Shown: positions 8,153 through 15,839 of the stretch, in pieces
Layout: each line of letters starts with the position of its first letter
Position numbering within the stretch: position 1 is the stretch's first letter
Assembly (NCBI GenBank): GCA_963755075.1
Contig: CAVWKL010000164.1
Location: 1-35,043 of the forward strand
Length of the DNA: 35,043 nt
Direction: 5' to 3'
From: Roseiarcus sp963755075
GTDB taxonomy: Bacteria; Pseudomonadota; Alphaproteobacteria; Rhizobiales; Beijerinckiaceae
The notes under the pieces: generated by a model
Told to the model about the DNA's origin: nothing
Database searches by the model: none
What the model saw: the letters and a program-made list of their open reading frames with translations, nothing else
Program-made: the position numbers and the translations under genes

Positions 8153-9296
8153 TCACTGGCCGAAGAACTTCAGTTCGGCCGCCCGCCAGTCCGGGCCGGA
8201 GGTGATTTTCATCAGCGCCCGATTGATCGGCTTTTTCAGCGGGCTGTTCGCCGGCAGCGCGACGGCCATATAGGCCGGCGCCAGAAGGCCTTGCGGCGCC
8301 TGCACGACTTTGGCGAAGCGCTTGGCGATGAAATACTGCAAGGCGCCGACGCTGTTGACGACCGCGTCCGCTTTTCCGTTGGCCAGCGCGTCGAGAGCGT
8401 CCTGCAAGTTCGGAAATTTTTCGTATGGCAGATGCAGCGCCTCGAGGTATTCGGCGTCCGGAGGAATAGGCCGCCGCGGCCAGCCTTTTCCCCACGAGAT
8501 CGCTCGAGGCGACGTCGACGCCGGATTCGACCCGCTCGGCGGTCAACCGCGAAACCATGCTGGTCGACAGCAGCGAAACCAGCACGAGGCTGCCCATCAT
8601 CCACAGGATGGCGACGAATCGGCCCGAATTGGTCTTCGGCGTCTTGTCGCCATAGCCCACGGTGGTCATGGTCACGACGGCCCAATAGATGCCGTCGCGC
8701 AAGGTGACGACCGAGGACTCCGCCCCCTGCGCCGCGGGATGGCGCGGGCGCTCGAGAAACCACATGGCGAGGCCGGTCACGACGAGCATCGCCAGAATGA
8801 CGATGATCAACGGGCTGAGCTCGGCGGCGGCCGCCCCATAGGAGGCGAGCGCCGAAAGCGGCCCGCTTTCCTTGCGAAAGGCCACGGCGACGCCGGACCG
8901 GTGGGCGGGATAGGAGAAATCGACCCGCTCCGATCGTTCCGGCGTGATCGTGATGGCGCCGATCGCCGCGTCGAATCGTCCCTGCTCGAGGCCGCTGAGG
9001 ATCGCTTCCATGTCGGAGACCGGCGTCAGCTTGAATTGCCAGCCCGTGTCCTGAGCGATCCGGCGCCACAGATCGACGCTGACGCCGGCGATCGAGCCGT
9101 CGGCGTCGACATACCCGTAGGGCGGCACGTCATAGACGGCGATGCGCACCGGCTCGGCGCGAGGCGGTTCGGCGCTGAGAGCCCAGCTCATCGCCAGACA
9201 GCCGCCGACCCCAATTCCGGCGAGCACGAATCGAAAAAACCGACCGATACGGCCGGCTCGACGGACGATGTTTCGGTCTGAAAGGCGGTCGGTCAT
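8153..9296 (-). pseudogene. Glutamate-receptor-like potassium channel (periplasmic binding domain plus pore), frameshifted
   Basis: The N-terminus has a hydrophobic segment (residues 19-41), then lobe 1 of a PBP/SBP_bac_3 domain (RIAVYDVPPYGYVD to about residue 145). Next come M1 (residues 162-180), a pore loop with the potassium filter TVGYGD at 212-217, and M2 (226-247). The second half of the ligand domain (EYLEALHLPYEKF to LKFFGQ) continues in another frame. One extra base near 8461 (minus strand TCCTCCG/GACGCC) accounts for the break. Restored, the protein is about 380 aa with the GluR0 architecture: a ligand-gated K+ channel of the inner membrane. The ATG at 9296 has GGAGG close upstream. 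Either a real pseudogene or a consensus error; without the shift the channel looks complete. Confidence 0.75.
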
Positions 9297-9492
9297 GGGC
9301 CTCCAGAAGACGTCGTCTCATGCTTGTGCATGAGGCGCATGACAGAAATCACGCGGGATCATGAAGCTATTGTGTCGCCGCCCGCCGCGCCGCGCCGCTC
9401 GGCCGGCGGGCGCGCCGACCGGCGATCAAGACGAGGCTTCGCCGCGGCCCGCCGTTGGCGCGCCGGCGGCGATTGGCAAGGCGGCGGACGGC

Positions 9493-9879
9493 TTAATCGA
9501 CGATCGCGTCGGCCTCGACTTCGACCAGCCAGCCGGGATCGATGAAGCCGCCGACCTGGACGAAGGTGCAGGCGGGCCGGGCGCTGCGAAAGAAGTCGCC
9601 GTGCGCGCGCGCCGCTTCGCGCCATTGCCGGATGTCGGTGAGCATCACGCGCGTGCGAACGACGTGGCCAGGCGAGGCGCCGGCGTCGGCGAGGGCCGCC
9701 GCGACGATTTCGAGGCAGCGGCGCGTTTGGCCGCAGACGTCGCCCGGCGCGGCGAGCGAGCCGTCGGCGGCGATCGGCGCGGTTCCGGCGACAAAGACGT
9801 GCGCGTCGACCCGCACCGCGCGGGAGAAGCCGATTTCGGGTTCGAGCGGCGAAGCTGACGTGACGAGCTTGCGGGTCAT
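9493..9879 (-). CDS. RidA/YjgF family enamine/imine deaminase
   Basis: This 128-aa protein starts MTRKLVTSASPLEPE and shows family elements: the VFVAGTAP strand, the GDVCGQTRRCLEIV helix, VVRTRVMLTDI with the conserved arginine, and VEVEADAIVD at the C-terminus. RidA proteins hydrolyse reactive enamines formed by PLP enzymes such as threonine dehydratase and act as small cytosolic trimers; this member may be one of the less-defined Rid subgroups. Its ATG overlaps the stop of the AmpD-like gene by four bases (ATGA), so the two are coupled. The open frame extends far upstream but only through the neighbouring gene. Confidence 0.9.
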   Translation of the reverse strand: MTRKLVTSASPLEPEIGFSRAVRVDAHVFVAGTAPIAADGSLAAPGDVCGQTRRCLEIVAAALADAGASPGHVVRTRVMLTDIRQWREAARAHGDFFRSARPACTFVQVGGFIDPGWLVEVEADAIVD

Positions 9880-10655
9880 CGGGGATCGGCCTTCTCGGGG
9901 TCGCGCGCATCGATCAGCGCGCGCAGCGTGGCGATTGTCGAAGCGTCCGCTTCGCCGTCGACGCGCTCGGGGCGGAAATGGCGTTGGAAGGCCGTCACGA
10001 CCGCCTTCGTCTGGGCGTCGTAGACGCCGGTGAGCCCGAGGCCGTAACCGTAGAGGGCGAGCATCGCCTGCAGCGCGCGGATCGGCGGCCCGTCCTCGCC
10101 GGCGCCGAACAGCGCGCCCCCGACGATCGGCGCCGGCTCGGTCCAATGGCCGACGCCGGCGCGCGCCAGAACGTCCCAGGGGAAGTTCTCGCCGGGGTCG
10201 CGCTTGCGCGCAGGCGCGATGTCGGAATGGGCGAGGACGCGTTCGCGGCGAATGGAGCGCCGCGCCGCGATGTCGCGGCACAGCGCGATGACGGCGGCGA
10301 TCTGGGGGCGCGAAAACGGCGGCAGCGCCCCGTCGTGGCCGGGGTTGACGATCTCGACGCCGATGGAGGCGGAATTGAGATCGCTCGCGCCGCGCCAGGA
10401 GCCGGCGCCGGCGTGCCAGGCGCGCTTGTCCTCGGCGACGAGTTGCGCGACGTCGCCGTTTTCCCAGACGAAATAATGGGCCGAGACCTGCGAACGCGGA
10501 TCGCGCAGCAGCGCCAACGCGCCCTCGGCCGTCGGCATGCCGGTGTAATGCAGGATGATGCTGTCGGGGCCCGCCAGGCCGCGCCGCTCGCCGAAATTGG
10601 GCGAGGGCAGGAACGCGCCGGCGATCGGGCTGTCGGGCGTCGGGTCGAGGGTCAC
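9876..10655 (-). CDS. N-acetylmuramoyl-L-alanine amidase, AmpD-like, with C-terminal peptidoglycan-binding domain
   Basis: This 259-aa protein (GTG start assumed) has an amidase_2 domain: ILHYTGMPTAEGAL with zinc ligand H36, SIGVEIVNPG with E101, LAHSDIAPARKRDPG with H143 and D153. From about residue 185 a peptidoglycan-binding_1 domain follows (RALQAMLALYGYGL, then TKAVVTAFQRHFRPE). It cleaves the lactyl-L-alanine bond of muropeptides, in recycling or wall turnover. No export signal is seen, which fits a cytosolic AmpD. The start is uncertain: the frame opens with TTG at 10718, GTG at 10655 gives the family-like N-terminus VTLDPTPDSPIAG, and neither has a clear ribosome site. It is translationally coupled to the RidA gene. 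Confidence 0.88.
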   Translation of the reverse strand: MTLDPTPDSPIAGAFLPSPNFGERRGLAGPDSIILHYTGMPTAEGALALLRDPRSQVSAHYFVWENGDVAQLVAEDKRAWHAGAGSWRGASDLNSASIGVEIVNPGHDGALPPFSRPQIAAVIALCRDIAARRSIRRERVLAHSDIAPARKRDPGENFPWDVLARAGVGHWTEPAPIVGGALFGAGEDGPPIRALQAMLALYGYGLGLTGVYDAQTKAVVTAFQRHFRPERVDGEADASTIATLRALIDARDPEKADPR

Positions 10656-10740
10656 GGGGCGCGCTCGCGAGCCGGCGCTAAGGGACGAGAGCGGGAAGGG
10701 GCCCTCGCCCGCCGGCAATGGCGGGGGAGGGCGGCGCCGA

Positions 10741-11067
10741 TCAATAGTAGGCGCGGCAAACGCGGTTGCCGTAATAGTCGTAGTACCACTCGGCGCAGCG
10801 GCCCGGCGGCGGCGGCGGGGGGCCGGGCGGGTAATAGCCGGGGCCGGGCGGGGTCGAGGCCGAACCGATCATCGCGCCGCTCGCCGCGCCGACCGCGCCG
10901 CCGACCAAAGCGCCGCCGGGACGGCCGCTGAGCGCGCCGCCGATCAAGGCGCCGGTCGCGCCGCCGATGATGGCGCCGCCCGCCGCGTTCTGGCCCTGCG
11001 GCGTGTCGCAGCCCGCCATCGCGGCGGCCGTCGCCATGGCGAGCGAAAGGAAAATGAGCTTTCTCAT
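10741..11067 (-). CDS. Glycine-zipper outer-membrane-type lipoprotein
   Basis: This 108-aa protein starts MRKLIFLSLAMATAAAMAGC. The lipobox MAGC predicts lipidation at Cys20 after signal peptidase II cleavage. Residues of about 28-70 are a glycine zipper (GGAIIGGATGALIGGA and further GxxxG repeats), which inserts in or packs against membranes in related small lipoproteins. It ends with a proline-rich run and CAEWYYDYYGNRVCRAYY, a short aromatic C-terminal motif with two cysteines seen in similar alphaproteobacterial proteins. The ATG at 11067 with GGAG nine bases upstream is chosen over an upstream start at 11103 that would bury the signal peptide. The function is unknown, perhaps envelope stability. 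Confidence 0.8.
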   Translation of the reverse strand: MRKLIFLSLAMATAAAMAGCDTPQGQNAAGGAIIGGATGALIGGALSGRPGGALVGGAVGAASGAMIGSASTPPGPGYYPPGPPPPPPGRCAEWYYDYYGNRVCRAYY

Positions 11068-11233
11068 CACACCCGTCTCCTGTGCGTCGCGCGAGAGCCC
11101 CACGCGAACGTTCTCGTTATGGTCCGGCGCGGCGTTCGTCGCGACCTATGGACCCACGCGCCCCCTTCAGCCATACCCCATCCCCGAGGCTTGCACAGAT
11201 TTCGTGAACCCCAGGTGAATTTCGCCACGGCGC

Positions 11234-12676
11234 TCAGGAGGCGGCCGATTCGCGCCGCGCGGCGCCCATCGCTTGATCGAGGGCTTCGAAGGCGCGCGGA
11301 TTGAGGCTCGCGGCGGCGTTGAAGCGCAGAAAACCGCGCGCCGCCTCCGTAGCGCTGAACACCGGTCCGGGCGCAAACGCCACGCCGATCCGCAGGCCGA
11401 AGCGGGCGACCTCGGTCGCGTCCAGACCGTCGGGCAGGCGCGCCCAGACGAAGATCCCTCCGCCGGGTTTGATCCATGGGGTCAGGCCGCCCGCCGCCAG
11501 GCGGGTCAAGGTCTTGCCCATCGCGTCGGCGAGACGCGCGCGCAACGCGCTCAGATGGCGCCGATAGCCGGCCTCGGTCAGCATCCGGTGCAGGAAGGCG
11601 GCGGCGAAACGGCTGCTGCTCAGCGACGTCGCGAGTTTCAGATCGACGATCGGGTCGATCCAGTCCGCCCGAGCCGCGAGATAGCCGCAGCGCAGCGCCG
11701 CCGAGATCGTCTTGGAGTAACTGCCGACCTGAACGACGCGCTCGAACCCGTCGAACCCGGCCAACCGCGCCGCCGGCGGGCCCGGCTCGAAATCGGCGAA
11801 GATTTCGTCCTCGATGACGATGACGTCGTGCCGCTCGGCGAGCTTGAGCACACGATGGGCGACGGCCGCCGAGAGGACCGCGCCGGTTGGATTGTGCAAG
11901 CCGGCGACGGTCAGATAAACGCGCGGCGAATGCGCCGCGAGGAGGTTCGCCAGCGCCCCGACGTCCGGTCCTTCCGGGGTGAGCGGCACGCCGACGACAG
12001 CGACCCGATGCGCCTTCAAGAGCGGCAGCAGCCGGAAATAGCTGGGATCGTCGACCGCGACCGTGTCGCCGGGCTGGACCAGGAAACGCAGGACGAGGTC
12101 GACCGCCTGCGTGCTCGATTCGGTCAGCACGATCTGCTCGGGGGAGACCGCGACGCCGCGCTCGCTGAGGCGCACCGCAAGCTGGCGGCGCAGCGGCGCG
12201 TAACCGATCGGCGAATCGTATTGCGTCTTGCGAAACGCCCGGTCGCGCGCGAGGTCGCGCAGCGCCCGCTGCATGCCGAGTTCGGGCATCCAGGATTCGG
12301 GCAGCCATCCGGAGCCCGGCTGCACCACGTCGGGATCGGCTTCGAGCGCGGCGCGATGCGAGCGCAGCCAGTCGGCCACCGGCTCGCGCCGCTCGACCGT
12401 GCGCGCCAGCACCAGAGGCCGCGTCGGTCCGGCGACGAAAAAGCCCGACCCGCGCCGCGCGGTGACCGCGCCCTCGGCCACCAGCCGGTCATAGGCCTCG
12501 ACGACGGTCGACTTCGACACCGCCAGGCTAATCGCAAGCGCGCGCACCGAGGGCAGACGCGCGCCCGGCGCCAGCGCGCGGCTGTCCATGCGCGCCTTGA
12601 GGGACGCCATTACGGCGCCGACGCGCGTCGGCGCACGATCCTGAGGGGGAGGGCGATCGAGCATCTGTATTGTCAT
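11234..12676 (-). CDS. MocR-family regulator (GntR HTH fused to a PLP aminotransferase-like domain)
   Basis: This 480-aa regulator has an N-terminal GntR winged helix (residues about 15-80: LPSVRALAISLAVSKSTV, then AEGAVTARRGSGFFVA). The rest is a fold-type I aminotransferase domain with HNPTG at 261-265, the acidic EDE at 289-291 and the PLP-binding lysine in SYSKT (K322). MocR proteins sense PLP or amino-acid-like ligands and usually control a neighbouring gene. Here the divergent EamA exporter is the evident target, and a perfect 24-bp palindrome lies seven bases before this start, suggesting autoregulation. No ribosome site precedes the ATG at 12676, so the mRNA could be leaderless or start at ATG 12664 (MLDRPP). 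Confidence 0.9.
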   Translation of the reverse strand: MTIQMLDRPPPQDRAPTRVGAVMASLKARMDSRALAPGARLPSVRALAISLAVSKSTVVEAYDRLVAEGAVTARRGSGFFVAGPTRPLVLARTVERREPVADWLRSHRAALEADPDVVQPGSGWLPESWMPELGMQRALRDLARDRAFRKTQYDSPIGYAPLRRQLAVRLSERGVAVSPEQIVLTESSTQAVDLVLRFLVQPGDTVAVDDPSYFRLLPLLKAHRVAVVGVPLTPEGPDVGALANLLAAHSPRVYLTVAGLHNPTGAVLSAAVAHRVLKLAERHDVIVIEDEIFADFEPGPPAARLAGFDGFERVVQVGSYSKTISAALRCGYLAARADWIDPIVDLKLATSLSSSRFAAAFLHRMLTEAGYRRHLSALRARLADAMGKTLTRLAAGGLTPWIKPGGGIFVWARLPDGLDATEVARFGLRIGVAFAPGPVFSATEAARGFLRFNAAASLNPRAFEALDQAMGAARRESAAS

Positions 12677-12682
12677 TCGGTC

Positions 12683-12706
12683 GATACAGTTTGGCCAAAC
12701 TGTATC
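12683..12706. promoter_or_regulatory. Perfect 24-bp palindromic operator between the MocR gene and the EamA gene
   Basis: GATACAGTTTGG is followed directly by its exact complement CCAAACTGTATC. It sits seven bases upstream of the MocR start and 59 bases upstream of the EamA start. A third CTGTAT half-site occurs at 12665-12670 inside the MocR coding start. A dyad of this size in a divergent regulator/transporter spacer is very likely the regulator's binding site. Confidence 0.7.
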
Positions 12707-12765
12707 CGATTGTCCCTGGGCGCGCCAGTCCGCTTCCCCGATGAAAGACGCGAAAGGAGCGCCCC

Positions 12766-13770
12766 ATGAACACGCCGAACTCTGTCGCCGCCAGGGCGTT
12801 GGCCCGGGGCGCAGGGATCGCGCTCTGGCCGATGCGCGTCGCCGCCGCGCGCGCCGCGATTCGCCAATTGACCGCGCCGCGACGCGAGGAGACGGCCGGA
12901 CTGGCGCTCGGATTCGTCGGCGTCGCGATCTTCGCCGCGACGCTGCCGATGACGCGGCTTGCGCTGGCGAGCCTCGACCCGCAATTCCTCGCCGCCGGGC
13001 GCGCGGCGATCGCCGGCGTTCTGGCGATTCCCGTCCTGGCGCTCGGCGGCCGGCCGCCGCCGTGGCGGGAGTTTCCGTCGCTGATGCTGGCGGCGTTTTG
13101 CCTGACCGCGGGCTTTCCCGGCCTCACCGGCTTTGCGATGCGCACCCTGCCGGCCGCGCACGCCGGCGTCGTCGTCGGCGCCCTGCCGCTCGCCACCGCG
13201 GTCGCCGCCGCGCTGATCGACCGCGAGCGGCCCTCGCCGGCGTTCTGGGCCTGCGCGAATCTCGGCGCCTTGATCGTCGTCGGCTTCGCCTTGCATCATG
13301 GCGGGGGCGGTCTGGCAGGGGCCGACGCGCTGCTGCTCGGCGCCGTCGCCAGCGCGGCGCTCGGCTACACCCTGTCGGCGCAATTGTCGCGGCGCATGCC
13401 GGCGCGCGACGTCATTTCGTGGATCGTCGTTCTCGCCCTTCCCGTCTCGGCGTCGCTGAGCGTCCTTTGGCGTCCGGACGATCCGGCGCGCGTGCCGGCC
13501 CTCGCCTGGGGCGCTCTCCTCTATCTCGGGGCGATGAGCATGTATCTCGGCTTTTTCGCCTGGAACGCCGCGATGGCCCTCGGCGGCGTGGCGCGCGTCG
13601 CCCAAGTGCAGCTTTTGCAGCCGTTTCTGACGCTGGCGCTCGCCGCTTGGCTCCTCGGCGAACGCATCGACGCCGAGACGGCGATCGCAGCGTTTCTCGT
13701 CGTGGCGCTCATATTCCTTGGTCGGACTCTCCGCGTCGGCGTGGCGCGGTCCGAAAGAAGCCCGGCGTAA
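12766..13770 (+). CDS. EamA/DMT-family inner-membrane transporter
   Basis: This 334-aa protein has about ten hydrophobic segments arranged as two EamA repeats, for example LALGFVGVAIFAATLPM, AAIAGVLAIPVLAL, TLPAAHAGVVVGALPLATAV and GALLYLGAMSMYLGFFAW. The second repeat ends with the usual LLGERIDAETAIAAFLVVALIF. Such proteins export amino acids or other small metabolites. The N-terminal 40 residues are arginine/alanine-rich and presumably cytoplasmic, longer than usual, but AAAGGAG six to seven bases before ATG 12766 supports this start. It is divergent from the MocR gene across a palindromic operator, so its expression is probably set by that regulator. The substrate cannot be told from the sequence. 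Confidence 0.9.
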   Translation: MNTPNSVAARALARGAGIALWPMRVAAARAAIRQLTAPRREETAGLALGFVGVAIFAATLPMTRLALASLDPQFLAAGRAAIAGVLAIPVLALGGRPPPWREFPSLMLAAFCLTAGFPGLTGFAMRTLPAAHAGVVVGALPLATAVAAALIDRERPSPAFWACANLGALIVVGFALHHGGGGLAGADALLLGAVASAALGYTLSAQLSRRMPARDVISWIVVLALPVSASLSVLWRPDDPARVPALAWGALLYLGAMSMYLGFFAWNAAMALGGVARVAQVQLLQPFLTLALAAWLLGERIDAETAIAAFLVVALIFLGRTLRVGVARSERSPA

Positions 13771-13821
13771 GCGATCGCGACCCGTCGGCCGGCGCGGCGC
13801 ATCGCATCGCGAAAGCGCCCT

Positions 13822-13851
13822 AAAAAAACGGCCGCCATCCTGTGGCGGCCG
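13822..13851 (-). terminator. Intrinsic terminator (minus strand) of the putative small RNA
   Basis: Read on the minus strand, CGGCCGCCA and TGGCGGCCG form a nine-base-pair stem with a five-base loop, followed directly by seven U residues. On the plus strand no U-run follows, so it is not a terminator for the EamA gene. No minus-strand coding frame ends here, which points to a non-coding transcript. Confidence 0.8.
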
Positions 13852-13900
13852 AGTCCTGGGAGGAAACACAAAATACGACTGGCGACAACGTCGCTGCCTC
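13822..13900 (-). ncRNA. Putative small RNA, suhB/MmgR (alpha-r8)-like
   Basis: Upstream of the strong minus-strand terminator lies an unpaired stretch with TTTGTGTTTCCTCCCAGG, and before it a small hairpin GCGAC-GTT-GTCGC (13882-13894). The order is 5' hairpin, single-stranded segment with UUUCCUCCC, and terminator stem. From memory this is the layout of the alphaproteobacterial suhB/MmgR (alpha-r8) sRNAs, which pair with ribosome binding sites and, in Sinorhizobium, limit PHB storage. The CCUCCC motif could pair with Shine-Dalgarno sequences. The 5' end is a guess; no clear promoter was found. A covariance search with the Rfam suhB model would settle it. Confidence 0.5.
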
Positions 13901-14050
13901 TCGCTATGTGAGTCGCGCGGGCGCGACTTTGCGGCGGCTCAATGTTCATGCAAGAAACATGCGAGGCGTTGCGCCATATTTTCCTTGTGACACCGCGAGC
14001 CCGAGCGGGCGGCGCCCGGGGAAGGCGTCGCGTCGGCGTCGGACGAACCC

Positions 14051-14079
14051 TTGACCGACGCCGCCCGGCGAGCCTATGC
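14051..14079 (+). promoter_or_regulatory. Sigma-70 type promoter of rnpB
   Basis: TTGACC (14051-14056) and CTATGC (14074-14079) are separated by exactly 17 bases, close to the alphaproteobacterial housekeeping consensus. Transcription would begin near 14086-14089, which coincides with the 5' strand of the RNase P RNA P1 helix. Confidence 0.65.
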
Positions 14080-14088
14080 CCGTCGTCA

Positions 14089-14501
14089 GCCAGTCGGCTG
14101 GACGGCCGTCGCCTTGCGGGTCTCTCGCGGGCGGAGGAAAGTCCGGGCTCCACGCGGACACGGCGCCGGATAACGTCCGGCGGGGGCGACCCCAGGGATA
14201 GCGCCACAGAAAGCAAACCGCCGGCGCCAAGGCGAAAGCCTCGGGGCCGGCAAGGGTGAAAGGGTGCGGCAAGAGCGCACCGCGTCGGCGGCAACGTCGG
14301 CGGCACGGCAAGCCCCGCCGGGAGCAAGACCGAATAGGAGCGATGCGCGGCGCCCTCGGGCGCCGCGGGGCCAGTCCGCGGGCCTTGTCGCTCGGGTTGG
14401 TTGCTTGAGGCGCCCGGCGACGGGCGTCCCAGAGGAATGGCCGTCACGTCGGGGGCTTTCGGCTCCCGGCCATACAGAACCCGGCTTACAGGCCGACTGG
14501 C
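14089..14501 (+). ncRNA. rnpB: RNase P RNA, bacterial class A
   Basis: The catalytic RNA of ribonuclease P, which trims tRNA 5' ends, is recognised by its conserved core: GCGGGCGGAGGAAAGTCCGG near 14136, the CACAGAAAGCAAACCG block near 14205, GGTGAAAGGGTGCGGCAAGA near 14255, and the 3' segment ATACAGAACCCGGCTTACAG. The ends are set by helix P1: GCCAGTCGGC at 14089-14098 pairs perfectly with GCCGACTGGC at 14492-14501. The length of about 413 nt is normal. It has its own promoter just upstream, and ureE follows after 50 bases with no clear terminator between, apart from a short T-run after P1. Confidence 0.96.
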
Positions 14502-14551
14502 CAATTTTTGTGGCGGCGCGGACGCGCGCCGCAGTGTTGAAAGGCAAGGCG

Positions 14552-15157
14552 ATGCTGCACGCTCACTCGGTTCTTCCCTCCGGCGGCTGGTCGGGCGAGC
14601 CGGCGGACACCGTGGTGCTCGATTACGACGAACGCTACCGCCGTCGCGTCGCCATGACCGGGGTGCGCGGCCTCGGCTTTCTGCTCGATTTGCCCGAGGC
14701 GGTGATGCTGCGCGCCGGCGACGGGCTCGAGCTGGAGGACGGGCGCATCGTCGAAGTCGTCGCCGCGCCGGAATCGCTCGTTGAAATTCGCGCCGTCGAC
14801 CCGACGGCGTTGACGCGAATCGCCTGGCACCTCGGCAATCGCCACTTGCCGACCGAGATCGCCAAGAAGAGCCTGCGCATCCGCAGCGATCCGGTGATCG
14901 AGACGATGGCGCGCCGCCTCGGCGGCGCGGTGGTCGCCATCTCGGCGCCGTTCAATCCGGAGGGCGGCGCCTACGTCAACGCGCCGGCGGCCGACGCCGA
15001 TCCCGATCACGCCCATCACGGCGACGTCCATCATCGCCACGGCGACCATCAGAGCGTCGGCGCCGAACCCCATGTCCATGGTCCCGGTTGCGGCCACGAT
15101 CACGACGGCCACGACCACGACCACGACCATCACAGCCACGGCCACGATCATGGCTGA
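14552..15157 (+). CDS. ureE: Urease accessory protein UreE (nickel metallochaperone)
   Basis: This 201-aa protein delivers nickel to the urease activation complex. The N-terminal domain (about 1-75) and the metal-binding core (WHLGNRHLPTEIAKKSLRI, about residues 90-110) match UreE. The C-terminal tail of some 50 residues holds 19 histidines in HD/HH/GH repeats, a nickel-storing tail as in Klebsiella UreE but longer. The ATG at 14552 (AAGGC upstream) begins the normal UreE N-terminus; the longer open frame would read back into rnpB. The stop lies eight bases inside ureF. No urease structural gene (ureABC) or ureD is adjacent; they must lie elsewhere or be absent. Confidence 0.93.
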   Translation: MLHAHSVLPSGGWSGEPADTVVLDYDERYRRRVAMTGVRGLGFLLDLPEAVMLRAGDGLELEDGRIVEVVAAPESLVEIRAVDPTALTRIAWHLGNRHLPTEIAKKSLRIRSDPVIETMARRLGGAVVAISAPFNPEGGAYVNAPAADADPDHAHHGDVHHRHGDHQSVGAEPHVHGPGCGHDHDGHDHDHDHHSHGHDHG

Positions 15158-15839
15158 GGCCGGCGACTGGCGGGAGTTGCCGCTGTTTCTCTGGCTCTCG
15201 CCCGCCTTTCCCATCGGCGCGTTCGCCTATTCGCATGGCTTGGAATGGGCGGTCGAGGCGAACGACGTCGTCGACGCGGGCTCGCTCAGCCAATGGCTCG
15301 CCGATCTCGCCGCCTTCGGCGCGCCGCGCGCCGACGCGATCCTGTTCGCCGCCGCGCACCGCGCGGCCGAGGCCGGGGATTGGCGCGCTCTGAACGAGGC
15401 CAATGAATTGGCGGTCGCGCTGGCCGGCTCGGCGGAACGGCGCCTCGAGACCGCCGCTCAGGGCGGCGCGTTCCTGCTTGCCGCCCGCGCGGCGTGGGAC
15501 TGCGAGGCGCTGGCGCGCCTTCCCGAGCGCGCCGGGGATCCGATCGCCTACCCGGTCGCGGTCGGCGCGGCGGCGGCGGGCCACGGCATGGCGCGCGGGC
15601 GCGCGGCCGAGGCCTTCGTCGTCGCCCTGTTCGCCAATCTGGTCTCGGCCGCGGTTCGCCTGAGCGTCGTCGGCCAGACCGACGGTCAGCGGATTCTGGC
15701 GGAGATCTTGCCCGACATCGGCGCGATGGCGCGCGCGGCGGCGGGCGGGACGCTCGACGACCTCGGCGCCGCGGCTTTCCGCTCCGACATCGCCGCGATG
15801 CGGCACGAAACCCAATATTCGAGGTTGTTTCGCTCATGA
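15150..15839 (+). CDS. ureF: Urease accessory protein UreF
   Basis: This 229-aa all-helical protein helps UreG and UreD load nickel into apo-urease. The start MAEAGDWRELPLFLWLSPAF and the SPAFPIGAFAYSHGLEWAV block are the UreF hallmark. Later motifs include AAHRAAEAGDW and the C-terminal FRSDIAAMRHETQYSRLFRS, with the final residues that anchor the UreF-UreD contact. The start overlaps ureE by eight bases and the stop overlaps ureG by four (ATGA), so the three are translated as one unit. An earlier in-frame ATG (15072) would read through the ureE histidine tail and is rejected. Length is normal. Confidence 0.95.
   Translation: MAEAGDWRELPLFLWLSPAFPIGAFAYSHGLEWAVEANDVVDAGSLSQWLADLAAFGAPRADAILFAAAHRAAEAGDWRALNEANELAVALAGSAERRLETAAQGGAFLLAARAAWDCEALARLPERAGDPIAYPVAVGAAAAGHGMARGRAAEAFVVALFANLVSAAVRLSVVGQTDGQRILAEILPDIGAMARAAAGGTLDDLGAAAFRSDIAAMRHETQYSRLFRS

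Noticed and set aside
9297..9492. Possible small gene between the channel gene and the RidA gene
   Set aside because: Open frames here are arginine-rich with no ribosome site or motif and extend into neighbouring genes; I see nothing in this stretch.
15100..15152. Repeated CACGAC units considered as a repeat array or CRISPR
   Set aside because: They are short contiguous codon repeats for His-Asp inside ureE, with no spacers.
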